Shown in pieces: positions 37,126-45,377 of a stretch of 64,000 bases of DNA; the first letter of the stretch is position 1, and every line of letters begins with the position of its first letter. Both the position numbers and the translations under genes were made by a program. This DNA is from Falsiroseomonas sp050563525 (GTDB taxonomy: Bacteria; Pseudomonadota; Alphaproteobacteria; Acetobacterales; Acetobacteraceae). The stretch is taken from the NCBI RefSeq assembly GCF_050563525.1, contig NZ_JBNXUN010000021.1:1-64000 (forward strand), in the 5' to 3' direction. Under the pieces are notes generated by a model. It had not been told where the DNA came from. It was given only the letters and a program-made list of their open reading frames with translations, and ran no database searches.

Positions 37126-38169
37126 CTATGATGCCCTGCTGGGCGGTTGAACAGAGCCTCGAACTACCAATCGCCCGCGCAGCATCACCACCTCATCTGG
37201 AAGGTCGGCACGAGCGATGCGGGCCAGCAGCAGGCCGAGGCCGCGATCCACCATCTCCGCGATGGGCTGTGCCACCGTGGTCAGGTCATAGGGCGGGCGG
37301 GCGGCGGCCTGGATGTCGTCGAAGCCGACCACGCTGATCGCCCCGGGCACCGGAAGGCCGGCCATCCGGAAGCCATCAATGGCGCCCATCGCCATGGCGT
37401 CGTTGATGGCGAAGACGGCGGTCGGACGGCCTGGCGACGGCAGCGCACTGATCAGCGCCGCAGCCGCATAGCCCCCTTCATAGGTCGAGCCGCCCTCGAA
37501 GGTCGCGGGCGGCGCCGCGCCGGATTCGGCAAGGGCATCGAGAAAGCCTCGCTCCCGGTCCAGGCTGGTCGAGGTGCCGGCGCGGCCGCGGATCACGGCA
37601 AAGCGGCGATGCCCCTGTCGCCACAGAAAATGCCCCACCTCCTGCCCGCCCGCCGCGTTGTCGCAGGCCACCGCGCTGGCGTGCAGCCGCGGCACGCGGT
37701 TGACCATCACCACCGGCACGCCGCGCCCGGCGCATATGGCGGCGGCGCGGGATGACAGCTCGGCCGAGGTGATCAGCGCGCCATCGACGCGGTACTGCAC
37801 CAGGGCCTCGGCGGTGGCGTCCTCGATCGGGCCATGGCCGACATGCAGCAGCAGCAGCCGGATGCCGCGGCGGGCGGCCTGGGCAACGATGTCCTGCAGC
37901 AGTTCCGGATAGAACGGATTGGCGACATCGCCGAGCACGAGCCCGATGAGCCCGCTGCGCCCGCCTGACAGCGTGCGTGCCAGTGCGTCGGGCATATATC
38001 CGGCCTCGGCTGCAAGCGCGGCTATGCGCTGGCGCGTCTCGGGCGAGATGCGGGCGTCGCCCTTCAGCGCGCGGGAGATGGTGGAGGTCGAGACGCCCGC
38101 GGCGCGTGCGAGGGACAGCAGGGTCGGTCGCGGAAGCGTGGCGTCGGGACCGCGCGGCAGTTTCAGCAT
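37126..38169 (-). CDS. LacI-family transcriptional regulator
   Basis: A 347-residue regulator. HTH: LLSLARAAGVSTSTISRALK. The hinge and core follow with IGLVLGDVANPFYPELLQDI, RVDGALITSAE and AVFAINDAMAMGAIDGFRM. ATG 38169 is chosen; the frame extends upstream but the HTH begins only 15 residues after this codon. It is divergent from the ABC/hydratase/lyase operon, 215 bases apart, and a LacI-type dyad lies in between. It probably controls that operon. Confidence 0.92.
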   Translation of the reverse strand: MLKLPRGPDATLPRPTLLSLARAAGVSTSTISRALKGDARISPETRQRIAALAAEAGYMPDALARTLSGGRSGLIGLVLGDVANPFYPELLQDIVAQAARRGIRLLLLHVGHGPIEDATAEALVQYRVDGALITSAELSSRAAAICAGRGVPVVMVNRVPRLHASAVACDNAAGGQEVGHFLWRQGHRRFAVIRGRAGTSTSLDRERGFLDALAESGAAPPATFEGGSTYEGGYAAAALISALPSPGRPTAVFAINDAMAMGAIDGFRMAGLPVPGAISVVGFDDIQAAARPPYDLTTVAQPIAEMVDRGLGLLLARIARADLPDEVVMLRGRLVVRGSVQPPSRAS

Positions 38170-38269
38170 GCGGCCCTGTCTAACGGGCGCGACCGGCGTG
38201 CGCAAACGATGTCTCCATTCATCGCCTCCAGGGCCGATCCATCGGGCCGATCCCGTGCCATACGCTTTA

Positions 38270-38283
38270 TGCCAACGCTTGCA
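38270..38283. promoter_or_regulatory. Candidate LacI-type operator
   Basis: TGCCAACGCTTGCA is an imperfect 14-base dyad with a central CG (10 of 14 positions symmetric), similar to the TGNAANCGNTTNCA type bound by LacI/GalR proteins. It lies midway between the divergent LacI gene and the ABC operon. Confidence 0.4.
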
Positions 38284-38384
38284 CAAAAGCCTCGACCCGG
38301 CCGCGCCTGTCGCGCTAGCTTCCGCGCAACATCGATCCGGGAAACCAGCCCGGGCCGTCCCGGAACGACACAAGGGAGACACAC

Positions 38385-39362
38385 ATGTCCACATCGCGCC
38401 TCACGCGTCGCGGCGTCATGGCGGCCGGCGCCGCCACCCTCGGCGGCTTCGCCTTGTCCCGCCCGGCGCTCGCGCAGGCCCGGCCGATGCGTATTGGCGG
38501 CACGCCGAATTACGGGCCGGTGCTGCCGGTGATCGCCGCCGAGCGGCTCGGCCTGTTCGCCAAGGCCGGCGTCGCCGTGGAATTCACCGGCTATGCCGGC
38601 GGCTCCGCCTCGATGGAGGGCATGGCGGCCGGCGAGGCCGACCTGATCAATTTCTTCCCGCCTGGCGCCGCGCTCGCCCGCGCCCGCGGGGTGCGCAGCA
38701 CCATCGTCTCCGCCGGTACGCTGACGCCGCGCGGCTGGAAGGTCATGGTCGCGAAATCCAGCCCGGTGACGGAAATGCGCCAGCTTGCCGGCAAGAAGAT
38801 CGGCATCACCGCGAATGGCTCGACCACCGACTTCTTCGCGCTCTGGGTCGGCCAGCAGGCAGGCGGCACGGTGGCACGGATCCCGCTGGGCGGCGGTGGG
38901 CTGATCCCCTCGCTGATCGCCGGCAATGTCGACGCCATCGTCGCCTATCCGCCGCTGTCCTATCAGCTGGAATCCAGCGGCGACGGCCGAGTGCTGGTCG
39001 ATCTCGGCACCGCCATGCAGCCCAACCTGCCGGATGTCTGGATCGCGTCGGAGAAGGTAGTGGCGGAGCGGCCGGACGATGTGCGGCGCGCCCTGGTCGG
39101 GCTGTATTCCGCGATCCGCCACATGAAGCGCAATCCGGAATGGGCGATCCGGTTCATCCAGGACCAGAACCGCTTCACGCCGGAGATCGCCAGGCTGGAA
39201 TTCGAGAACACCATCATGGGCCTTTCCGACGACGGCGAACTGCGGGAGGAATGGGTGGAGGCCTCGCTTGGCCTCGGCCGCCTTGCCGGGCTGCAGAACC
39301 TGCCGGCGGCGAAGGACATGTTCACCACGCGCTTCGTCCCGGTGACGCCGATCGACGCCTGA
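38385..39362 (+). CDS. ABC importer substrate-binding protein, NMT1/TauA-like
   Basis: A 325-residue periplasmic binding protein with a twin-arginine-like signal (LTRRGVMAAGAATLGG, cleavage near ALAQA). The fold is of the NMT1/THI5/SsuA type: MRIGGTPNYGPVLPVIAAER, LGLFAKAGVAVEFTG and LAGKKIGITANGSTTDFFAL. It is the first gene of an operon with two permeases and an ATPase of the SsuBC/TauBC class, followed by catabolic enzymes. The ligand is likely the acid degraded by those enzymes. The sulfonate and nitrate names of this family should not be taken as evidence. Confidence 0.9.
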   Translation: MSTSRLTRRGVMAAGAATLGGFALSRPALAQARPMRIGGTPNYGPVLPVIAAERLGLFAKAGVAVEFTGYAGGSASMEGMAAGEADLINFFPPGAALARARGVRSTIVSAGTLTPRGWKVMVAKSSPVTEMRQLAGKKIGITANGSTTDFFALWVGQQAGGTVARIPLGGGGLIPSLIAGNVDAIVAYPPLSYQLESSGDGRVLVDLGTAMQPNLPDVWIASEKVVAERPDDVRRALVGLYSAIRHMKRNPEWAIRFIQDQNRFTPEIARLEFENTIMGLSDDGELREEWVEASLGLGRLAGLQNLPAAKDMFTTRFVPVTPIDA

Positions 39363-39374
39363 TCGGCCGACACG

Positions 39375-40127
39375 ATGCAGGGCAAGGTCAGGATCATCCA
39401 GCTGGCGGTGGTCGGCGGTCTGCTGCTGGCGTGGGAGTTGTCGAGCCGGACCGGCTTCGTCGATGCGCGCCTGCTGCCGTCACCCTCGGTCGTGGTGCCG
39501 ACGGCGCTGGCGCTGCTCGGCGAGCCGGGTTTCCAGCGGCACCTTTTCACTACCATCTGGCAGGTGCTGACGGCGATCGCGATCGCCACGCCACTCGGCG
39601 CGCTGATCGGCGTGGTGCTGGCCGAGAGCCCCTATCTCGGCCGAGCCTTCCAGCCCTTTTTCAACTTCATCGCGGCGGTGCCGAAATCGGTCTTCCTGCC
39701 GGTCTTCATCCTGCTGTTCGGCACCGGCTTCGACCAGAAGGTCGCCTTCGGCGTGTTCCAGGCGATCTTCGTCATCGTCATCACCACCGGCGCCGCGGTC
39801 ACCGCCGTGCCCTCCGACCTGCTGCGCCTGGCGCGCGCCTATGGCGCGAGCCGCTGGCAGACTTGGTCCGAGGTGCATTGGCACGCGATGCTGCCGGTCC
39901 TGCTCGAAGGGCTTCGCCTTGGCATGATCTTTAACATCACCGGCGTGATCTTCGCCGAAATGTATGTGGCGCGCCTCGGCCTCGGCCAACGGCTGGCGAC
40001 CTGGGGGCAGTCCTTCCAGATGCCGGAGCTGTATGCCGGCATCCTGATCGCCGCGGCGCTGAGCATCGCGGTGAATGAATCGCTGCGCTTGGTGGAACGT
40101 CGCGTCGGCGTCTGGCGCACCGCATGA
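39375..40127 (+). CDS. ABC importer permease, SsuC/TauC-like (1)
   Basis: A 250-residue inner-membrane permease with about six helices. The EAA loop that contacts the ATPase is YGASRWQTWSEVHWHAMLPV, around residues 155-175. The first helix is at IQLAVVGGLLLAWELSS. It begins 12 bases after the binding-protein gene and overlaps the ATPase gene by four bases. Confidence 0.9.
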   Translation: MQGKVRIIQLAVVGGLLLAWELSSRTGFVDARLLPSPSVVVPTALALLGEPGFQRHLFTTIWQVLTAIAIATPLGALIGVVLAESPYLGRAFQPFFNFIAAVPKSVFLPVFILLFGTGFDQKVAFGVFQAIFVIVITTGAAVTAVPSDLLRLARAYGASRWQTWSEVHWHAMLPVLLEGLRLGMIFNITGVIFAEMYVARLGLGQRLATWGQSFQMPELYAGILIAAALSIAVNESLRLVERRVGVWRTA

Positions 40128-40894
40128 GCCGCGAACCGGAAATCCGCATCGACGGGCTGAGCCACAGCTACGATGCCCGCGAAGGCCCGCTGCTGGCCTT
40201 GCAGGATATCGCGCTGGAGGTGCCGCGCGGCCGCTTCGTCGGCCTGGTCGGACCCTCGGGCTGCGGCAAATCGTCGCTGCTGATGATGCTGGCCGGGCTG
40301 GTCACGCCGAGCCAGGGGCGCATCACCGTGGCTGGCCAGCCGGTTGCCGGCCCGGCGCCGGAACGCATCGGCGTGGTCTTCCAGGACCCCAGCCTGCTGC
40401 CCTGGCGCAGCGCGCTCGACAATGTCGCCTTTCCGCTGAAGCTGCGCGGCATGGCGCGGGCGGAGCGCGAGGCGCGGGCCGCCGAGCTGCTCGAACTGGT
40501 CGGGCTGCGCGGCTTCGAGACCCGCTACCCGCACGAGTTGTCCGGCGGCATGAAGCAGCGCGTCGCCATCGCCCGAGGGTTCTGCCAGGACCCGCCGGTG
40601 CTGCTGATGGACGAGCCCTTCGCGGCGCTCGACGAACAGACCCGCATGACGCTGGGCGACGAATTACTGCGCATCTGGGATGCGCATCGCAAGACCGTCG
40701 TCTTCGTCACCCATGGCCTGACCGAGGCGGTGTACCTTTGCGACGAGGTTGTGGTGTTGTCGGGACGCCCCGGTCGTATCCTGGAGCGGGTGGAGATCGA
40801 CCTGCCGCGCCCCCGCACCTGGGAGGTGATGGCCAGCGAACGCTTCGGCCAGTTGCGCGAACGCATCTGGCGACTGATCCGGACGCAGCCATGA
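40124..40894 (+). CDS. ABC importer ATPase, SsuB/TauB-like
   Basis: A 256-residue nucleotide-binding subunit. Walker A GPSGCGKSS, Q-loop VFQDPSLLPW, signature LSGGMKQRVAIARG, Walker B VLLMDEPFAALDE and H-loop VFVTHGLTEAV are all intact. It overlaps both permease genes by four bases, so the whole transporter is translationally coupled. Confidence 0.94.
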   Translation: MSREPEIRIDGLSHSYDAREGPLLALQDIALEVPRGRFVGLVGPSGCGKSSLLMMLAGLVTPSQGRITVAGQPVAGPAPERIGVVFQDPSLLPWRSALDNVAFPLKLRGMARAEREARAAELLELVGLRGFETRYPHELSGGMKQRVAIARGFCQDPPVLLMDEPFAALDEQTRMTLGDELLRIWDAHRKTVVFVTHGLTEAVYLCDEVVVLSGRPGRILERVEIDLPRPRTWEVMASERFGQLRERIWRLIRTQP

Positions 40895-41667
40895 CGCCGC
40901 CGATCGGCCCGGTCGCTCTGCGCTGGATCGTGCTAGGCGCCATCCTGCTGCTGTGGGAGGCGGCGCCGCGGCTAGGCTGGGTGCCGCCAGTGATCCTGGC
41001 GACGCCGAGTGCCACGCTGCTGGCGGGCCTGGCCGATCCCGGTACCTTCGCCCGCGCGCTGCTGTTCACGCTGACCGAGATCGCCGCCGCACTGGGGCTG
41101 GCCTATGGGCTGGGCGGGCTGGCCGGGGTGGTCATTGGCACCTCGCCGCTGCTGCGGCAGGCACTGCTGCCGCTGGTCTCCTCGGTCTATGCGATTCCCT
41201 TCGTGGTGATCTACCCGGTGATGACGGCCTGGCTCGGCATCGGCCCCAGCAGCAAGATATGGTTCGCCGGATTCTACGGGTTCTTCCCCGTGCTGCTGTC
41301 GGTTGCGGCCGGCGTGCAATTGGTGGACCGCAACCTGGTGCTGATGGCCCGCTCGGCGGGTGCCAGTCCCCGGCAGATGGCGCTGGAGGTGCTGCTGCCG
41401 GCGGCGCTGCCGGCCATCATCTCCGGGCTGCGGATCGGTGGCGCCTTGACGACCATTGGCGTGGTGGTGGCGGAGATGCTGGCGGCGACCGACGGCATCG
41501 GATTCCTGATCACCCAGAACCGCACCATGTTCCGCACGCCGGAGGTGTATTTCGGGATCCTACTGGTGCTGCTGCTGGCCGGGACGCTGGATACGGCCAT
41601 TGGTCGGCTGGAGCGCCGCACGGCGCGCTGGCGGCCACTTCGCGAAGGAGAGATGCGACATGATTAG
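40891..41667 (+). CDS. ABC importer permease, SsuC/TauC-like (2)
   Basis: A 258-residue permease. The EAA loop reads ARSAGASPRQMALEVLLPAA. Having two distinct permease genes, one on each side of the ATPase, suggests a heterodimeric membrane unit. ATG 40891 overlaps the ATPase stop by four bases, and its own stop lies eight bases inside the following lyase gene. Confidence 0.9.
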   Translation: MTPPIGPVALRWIVLGAILLLWEAAPRLGWVPPVILATPSATLLAGLADPGTFARALLFTLTEIAAALGLAYGLGGLAGVVIGTSPLLRQALLPLVSSVYAIPFVVIYPVMTAWLGIGPSSKIWFAGFYGFFPVLLSVAAGVQLVDRNLVLMARSAGASPRQMALEVLLPAALPAIISGLRIGGALTTIGVVVAEMLAATDGIGFLITQNRTMFRTPEVYFGILLVLLLAGTLDTAIGRLERRTARWRPLREGEMRHD

Positions 41668-42544
41668 CCCGGGATCGCGGCTGCGCGCCTTGCTGGCCAC
41701 CGCGAAGCCGCTGGTGGTGCCGGGTGGCGGCTCGCCGCTCGACCTGGTGCTGGCCGAGCAGGCCGGCTTCGAGGCCGGCTATATCAGCGGCTACGCCACA
41801 TCGGCGCAGCGCTTCGCGTTGCCCGATATCGGCCAGATCGCCTTTGGCGAAATCATGGACATGGCGCGCGCTTGCACCGCCGTGGTGGGGATTCCGCTGA
41901 TCGTCGATGCCGATACCGGCTATGGCGACGTCACCAACATGGCGCGAACCGTCCGCGGGCTGGAGGCGGCCGGCGTGGCGGCGATCCAAATCGAGGATCA
42001 GGTCTGGCCGAAGAAATGCGGCCACATGGACGGCCGCGTGGTTGAACCGCGCGATGTTGCGCTTCGCAAGCTGGCCGCCGCGCTCGCCGCCCGCCGCGAC
42101 CCTGACACCGTCATCATCGCCCGCACGGATTCGCGCGACCCGCATGGCCTGGATGAGGCGTTGGAACGCTGCCGCCTGTTCAAGCGCGAGGGCGCGGACG
42201 TGGTCTTCGTCGATGGTCCGACCTCGACCGAGGAGTTGCGCATCATCGCCCGCGAGTTGCCCGGGCCGACCATGGCGAACATGTCGGAATCCGGGAAGAC
42301 CCCGCTGCATACGGCGGAGGAGTTGGGCGCCATGGGCTTCGGGATCGTGATCTTCCCCTCATCCCTGGCACGCATCACCCTGGCCACCGCGCGGGGCTTC
42401 CTAGCGGAGCTGCGCAGCAAGGGCGACAGCCGCGGCTGGCTCGACCGCATGGCAACGCTCGAGGACACCAACCAAGCGCTCGGCCTGGACCGCATCCGTG
42501 GCTTCGAGGCGGCCATTTTGGAGCGCCCCGGCCATGGCGCCTGA
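41660..42544 (+). CDS. ICL/PEPM-superfamily lyase, methylisocitrate/dimethylmalate-lyase-like
   Basis: A 294-residue TIM-barrel lyase. It has the Mg site in VDADTGYGDVTNMARTVRGL and the active loop IQIEDQVWPKKCGHMDGR with the KKCGH catalytic Cys that true C-C lyases of the superfamily share. ARTDSRDPHGLDEALERC follows. AAGGAGAG at 41645 marks ATG 41660. Family members cleave 2-methylisocitrate, 2,3-dimethylmalate or related hydroxy acids into pyruvate or glyoxylate plus an acid. With the aconitase-type hydratase in the same operon, a hydrate-then-cleave route is likely. Confidence 0.88.
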   Translation: MISPGSRLRALLATAKPLVVPGGGSPLDLVLAEQAGFEAGYISGYATSAQRFALPDIGQIAFGEIMDMARACTAVVGIPLIVDADTGYGDVTNMARTVRGLEAAGVAAIQIEDQVWPKKCGHMDGRVVEPRDVALRKLAAALAARRDPDTVIIARTDSRDPHGLDEALERCRLFKREGADVVFVDGPTSTEELRIIARELPGPTMANMSESGKTPLHTAEELGAMGFGIVIFPSSLARITLATARGFLAELRSKGDSRGWLDRMATLEDTNQALGLDRIRGFEAAILERPGHGA

Positions 42545-43466
42545 CATGACGGGCTTTCCGCCCCAGGCTGTCGACGCGCTGCTGCAGGGTGCCGTCGACC
42601 TGCACCATCACGGCTTCCCGGAATTCAGTTTCGCGCATCCGACGCGGCATGACGATGCCGCCGAACTGATGCATGCCCGTGACGCCGGCATGGCCGGGAT
42701 CGTGCTGAAGTCGCACATGTTTCCGACTACCGGCATCGCATACCGGCTGGCGCGGGAGGTGGAGGGGATCAGCGCCTTTCCCTCGATCACCTTGAACCCC
42801 TCGGCTGGCGGCTTCTCGCCGATCTGCCTGGAGGCGGCGGCGCGGCAGGGTGCCCGCGTGGTGTACATGCCGACCTGGGGCGCCGCCAACGACATCAGCC
42901 GCGGCGGCATCAGTCGCTACCTGTCGCAATGGATCAAGTCCGCCGCCGCGCTGACGCCGGACCAGGGCCTGACGGTGACCGATGCGCATGGCGCGGTGCG
43001 GGGCGAGGTTTCGGAATGCCTCGCCATCGCCGCCGAATTCGGCATGCTGGTCGCCACTGGTCATGTCTCGCCGAAGGAAAGCCTGGCGCTGGTGACGGAA
43101 GCGAAGCGCCTCGGCGTGCGCGACGTGATGTTCCAACACCCGGACAGCCATTCGATCGGCGCCAGCCGTGCCGAGATCCGCGAACTGGCGGCGGCCGGTG
43201 CCATGGTGGAATTCTGCGCGCTAGGCTTCCTGCCCGCCTTCCAGCGGCTGTCGATCCCCGATTGCCTGGAGATCATCGCGGAGGTGGGCGTGGACCGCGT
43301 GGTGCTGACCACCGACTGCTTCTTCGGCTGGATGCCGCCCGCCGCGGAACTGCTGCGCATCACGCTAGGCAGCCTGCTGTTCCATGGCATGTCGGAAGCC
43401 GATGCGGCGCTTGTGGTGCGCACCAATCCACGGCGTATGCTGGGCCTCGATGCCTGGGAGGGCTGA
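42534..43466 (+). CDS. DUF6282 amidohydrolase-like protein
   Basis: A 310-residue protein of a metal-dependent hydrolase fold. The N-terminus has GAVDLHHHGFPEF, a typical metal-binding HxH pattern after strand 1. Later come IVLKSHMFPTTG (possible Lys ligand), VATGHVSPKESL, MFQHPDSHSIGAS and VLTTDCFFGWMPP (C-terminal Asp). These resemble the amidohydrolase superfamily. ATG 42534 overlaps the preceding stop. Its place between lyase and hydratase suggests it opens a ring, amide or lactone precursor, but no activity is established for DUF6282 to my knowledge. Confidence 0.75.
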   Translation: MAPDMTGFPPQAVDALLQGAVDLHHHGFPEFSFAHPTRHDDAAELMHARDAGMAGIVLKSHMFPTTGIAYRLAREVEGISAFPSITLNPSAGGFSPICLEAAARQGARVVYMPTWGAANDISRGGISRYLSQWIKSAAALTPDQGLTVTDAHGAVRGEVSECLAIAAEFGMLVATGHVSPKESLALVTEAKRLGVRDVMFQHPDSHSIGASRAEIRELAAAGAMVEFCALGFLPAFQRLSIPDCLEIIAEVGVDRVVLTTDCFFGWMPPAAELLRITLGSLLFHGMSEADAALVVRTNPRRMLGLDAWEG

Positions 43467-43469
43467 ACC

Positions 43470-44744
43470 ATGGCCGCGATGACCATCACCGAGAAGATCC
43501 TGGCAGCGCACGCCGTGGAAGGCGACATCACACCCGGTGCCATCGCCACCATCTGGCCGGATGTAGTGCTGCTGAACGATGTTTCCGGCCCGCTTGCCTT
43601 CAGCCAGTTCGATGCCATCGGCACCGGCCGGCCCTTCGATCCGGAACGTATCGTGCTGGTTGATGACCATTTCGCTCCGGCCAAGGATGTCGAAAGCGCC
43701 GAGGCGCTGCGCAGCACCCGCCGCTTCGCCGAGGCGCATGGGATCCGCCACCACTACGGCCCCGGCCGGGGCGGCATCGAGCATACGCTGCTGGCGGAAA
43801 TCGGCATGGTCGGCCATGGCGACATCGTCTTCGGCGCGGATAGCCATACCTGCACGGCCGGCGCCTTCAACGCGCTGGGCATCGGTTTCGGCTCCACCGA
43901 CCTGGCGGCCGCGCTGGCCGCCGGGCGGCTGTGGATGCGGGTGCCGGAGAGTATCCGTGTCGAACTCACCGGCACGCCGGCCCGCCATGTCACGGGCAAG
44001 GATGTGATCCTGGAGGTGATCCGGCGCATCGGATCAGACGGCGGGCTGGATGCCTCGCTGGAGTTCGGCGGGCCTGGGGTTTCGGCGCTTGGCATGGATG
44101 AACGGATGGCGGTGGCCAATATGGCCGTCGAGGCCGGCGCCGATGCCTGCGTCTTCGAGGGCGATGCCATTTCCCTCGATGACATGGGCAAGCGCGGCAT
44201 GACGACCCGCGCGGCGACCATGGCGGATGCCGGCGCAACCTACCGGATGCGGATGGAGATCGACCTCGGCGCGCTGCCGCCGCTGGTGGCGAGGCCGCCC
44301 TCGCCCGCCAATGGCGTGCCTGTGGAGACACTGCGCGGCACCCGTGTGGATCAGGTCTACATTGGTAACTGCTCGAACGGCACGATGACCGACCTGCGCC
44401 AGGCGGCGGAGGTGCTGCGTGGCCGCAAGGTGGCACCGCATGTTCGGCTGGTCGTGGTGCCGGCAACGCAGCGGATCTGGCGGCAGGCGCTGGCGGAGGG
44501 CCTGCTCGACATCCTGGCCGAGGCCGGGGCGGCGGTTTCCACGCCGACCTGCGGCGCCTGCTTCGGCGGCCATATGGGCATCCTGGCGGCAGGCGAGACG
44601 GCCATCGCCACCACCAACCGCAATTTTCGCGGGCGCATGGGGCATCCGGAGGCCAGCGTGTTTCTCTCCAATGCCTGGGTCGCCGCCGCCGCTGCGGTGG
44701 CGGGCGAGATCGTGCCGCCCTCCGACATCCTGGGAAATGGATGA
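43470..44744 (+). CDS. Aconitase-family hydratase, large subunit (LeuC/DmdA-like)
   Basis: A 424-residue [4Fe-4S] hydro-lyase subunit of the short LeuC/homoaconitase type. Cluster ligands are visible: Cys in YIGNCSNGTM and the CxxC in TPTCGACFGGHMG. GADSHTCTAGAFNALGIGFG is the substrate-binding DSHT block. It overlaps the small-subunit gene by four bases. Family members hydrate 2-isopropylmaleate, citraconate, cis-homoaconitate or dimethylmaleate. The operon holds no leucine-pathway partner, and the lyase upstream favours a catabolic substrate. Confidence 0.9.
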   Translation: MAAMTITEKILAAHAVEGDITPGAIATIWPDVVLLNDVSGPLAFSQFDAIGTGRPFDPERIVLVDDHFAPAKDVESAEALRSTRRFAEAHGIRHHYGPGRGGIEHTLLAEIGMVGHGDIVFGADSHTCTAGAFNALGIGFGSTDLAAALAAGRLWMRVPESIRVELTGTPARHVTGKDVILEVIRRIGSDGGLDASLEFGGPGVSALGMDERMAVANMAVEAGADACVFEGDAISLDDMGKRGMTTRAATMADAGATYRMRMEIDLGALPPLVARPPSPANGVPVETLRGTRVDQVYIGNCSNGTMTDLRQAAEVLRGRKVAPHVRLVVVPATQRIWRQALAEGLLDILAEAGAAVSTPTCGACFGGHMGILAAGETAIATTNRNFRGRMGHPEASVFLSNAWVAAAAAVAGEIVPPSDILGNG

Positions 44745-45250
44745 TGCGCATCACCGGCCGCGTGCACCGCTTCGGCGACCATGTGAACACCGATGTCATC
44801 ATCCCCGGACGCTATTTGACCCTGCGCACCAAGGCGGAACTCGGCAGGCACTGCATGGAGGGCCTGGACCCCGAATTCGCCGGACGCGCGAAGCCGGGAG
44901 ACATCCTGGTGGCGGGCCGCAACTTCGGCTCCGGATCCTCCCGCGAGCACGCCATCCTTTCCCTGCAAGGTGCCGGCATCGCGGCCGTGGTCGTGGAGAG
45001 CGCAGCACGCATCTTCTTCCGCAACGCTATCAACCTCGCGCTGCCGGTGATCGTCTGCGCGGAGGCCGCGCGCGCGCTGCAGGAAGGCGAGGAAGCCACC
45101 ATCGAACCGGTAACCGGCCTGATCGCCCAGGCCGGGCGAGCCTGGCAGGCCCCGCCCTTCCAGGGCGAGGTGGCTGCAATCCTCGCATCTGGAGGGTTGG
45201 TGGAATACCTAAGGCGGAGCTTCTCACCGCCGCCGATCTTGCAGGACTAG
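44741..45250 (+). CDS. Aconitase-family hydratase, small subunit (LeuD/DmdB-like)
   Basis: A 169-residue swivel-domain subunit. FGDHVNTDVIIPGRYL at the start and GRNFGSGSSREHAILSLQGA with the substrate-binding Ser/Arg are characteristic. It pairs with the large subunit immediately upstream. It is the last gene of the ABC-lyase-DUF6282-hydratase operon; a Bug receptor gene begins 127 bases later. Confidence 0.9.
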   Translation: MMRITGRVHRFGDHVNTDVIIPGRYLTLRTKAELGRHCMEGLDPEFAGRAKPGDILVAGRNFGSGSSREHAILSLQGAGIAAVVVESAARIFFRNAINLALPVIVCAEAARALQEGEEATIEPVTGLIAQAGRAWQAPPFQGEVAAILASGGLVEYLRRSFSPPPILQD

Positions 45251-45377
45251 GTTGGCCGGCTGTCCTGGTCGAAGATCTTGAGACGCGGAAGCACGCAGCA
45301 CAGCACCGCGTGGACTACGGCCCCGGATGACACAGCGGCTGCGCCTGCGCACGAGGCGACAGAAAAGGAGGCTCCCA

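Noticed and set aside
44419..45330. Plus-strand frame over the hydratase genes ending GLGWPAVLVEDLETRKHA
   Set aside because: Reads like protein only for a short stretch after the small-subunit stop; no family and no start of its own.
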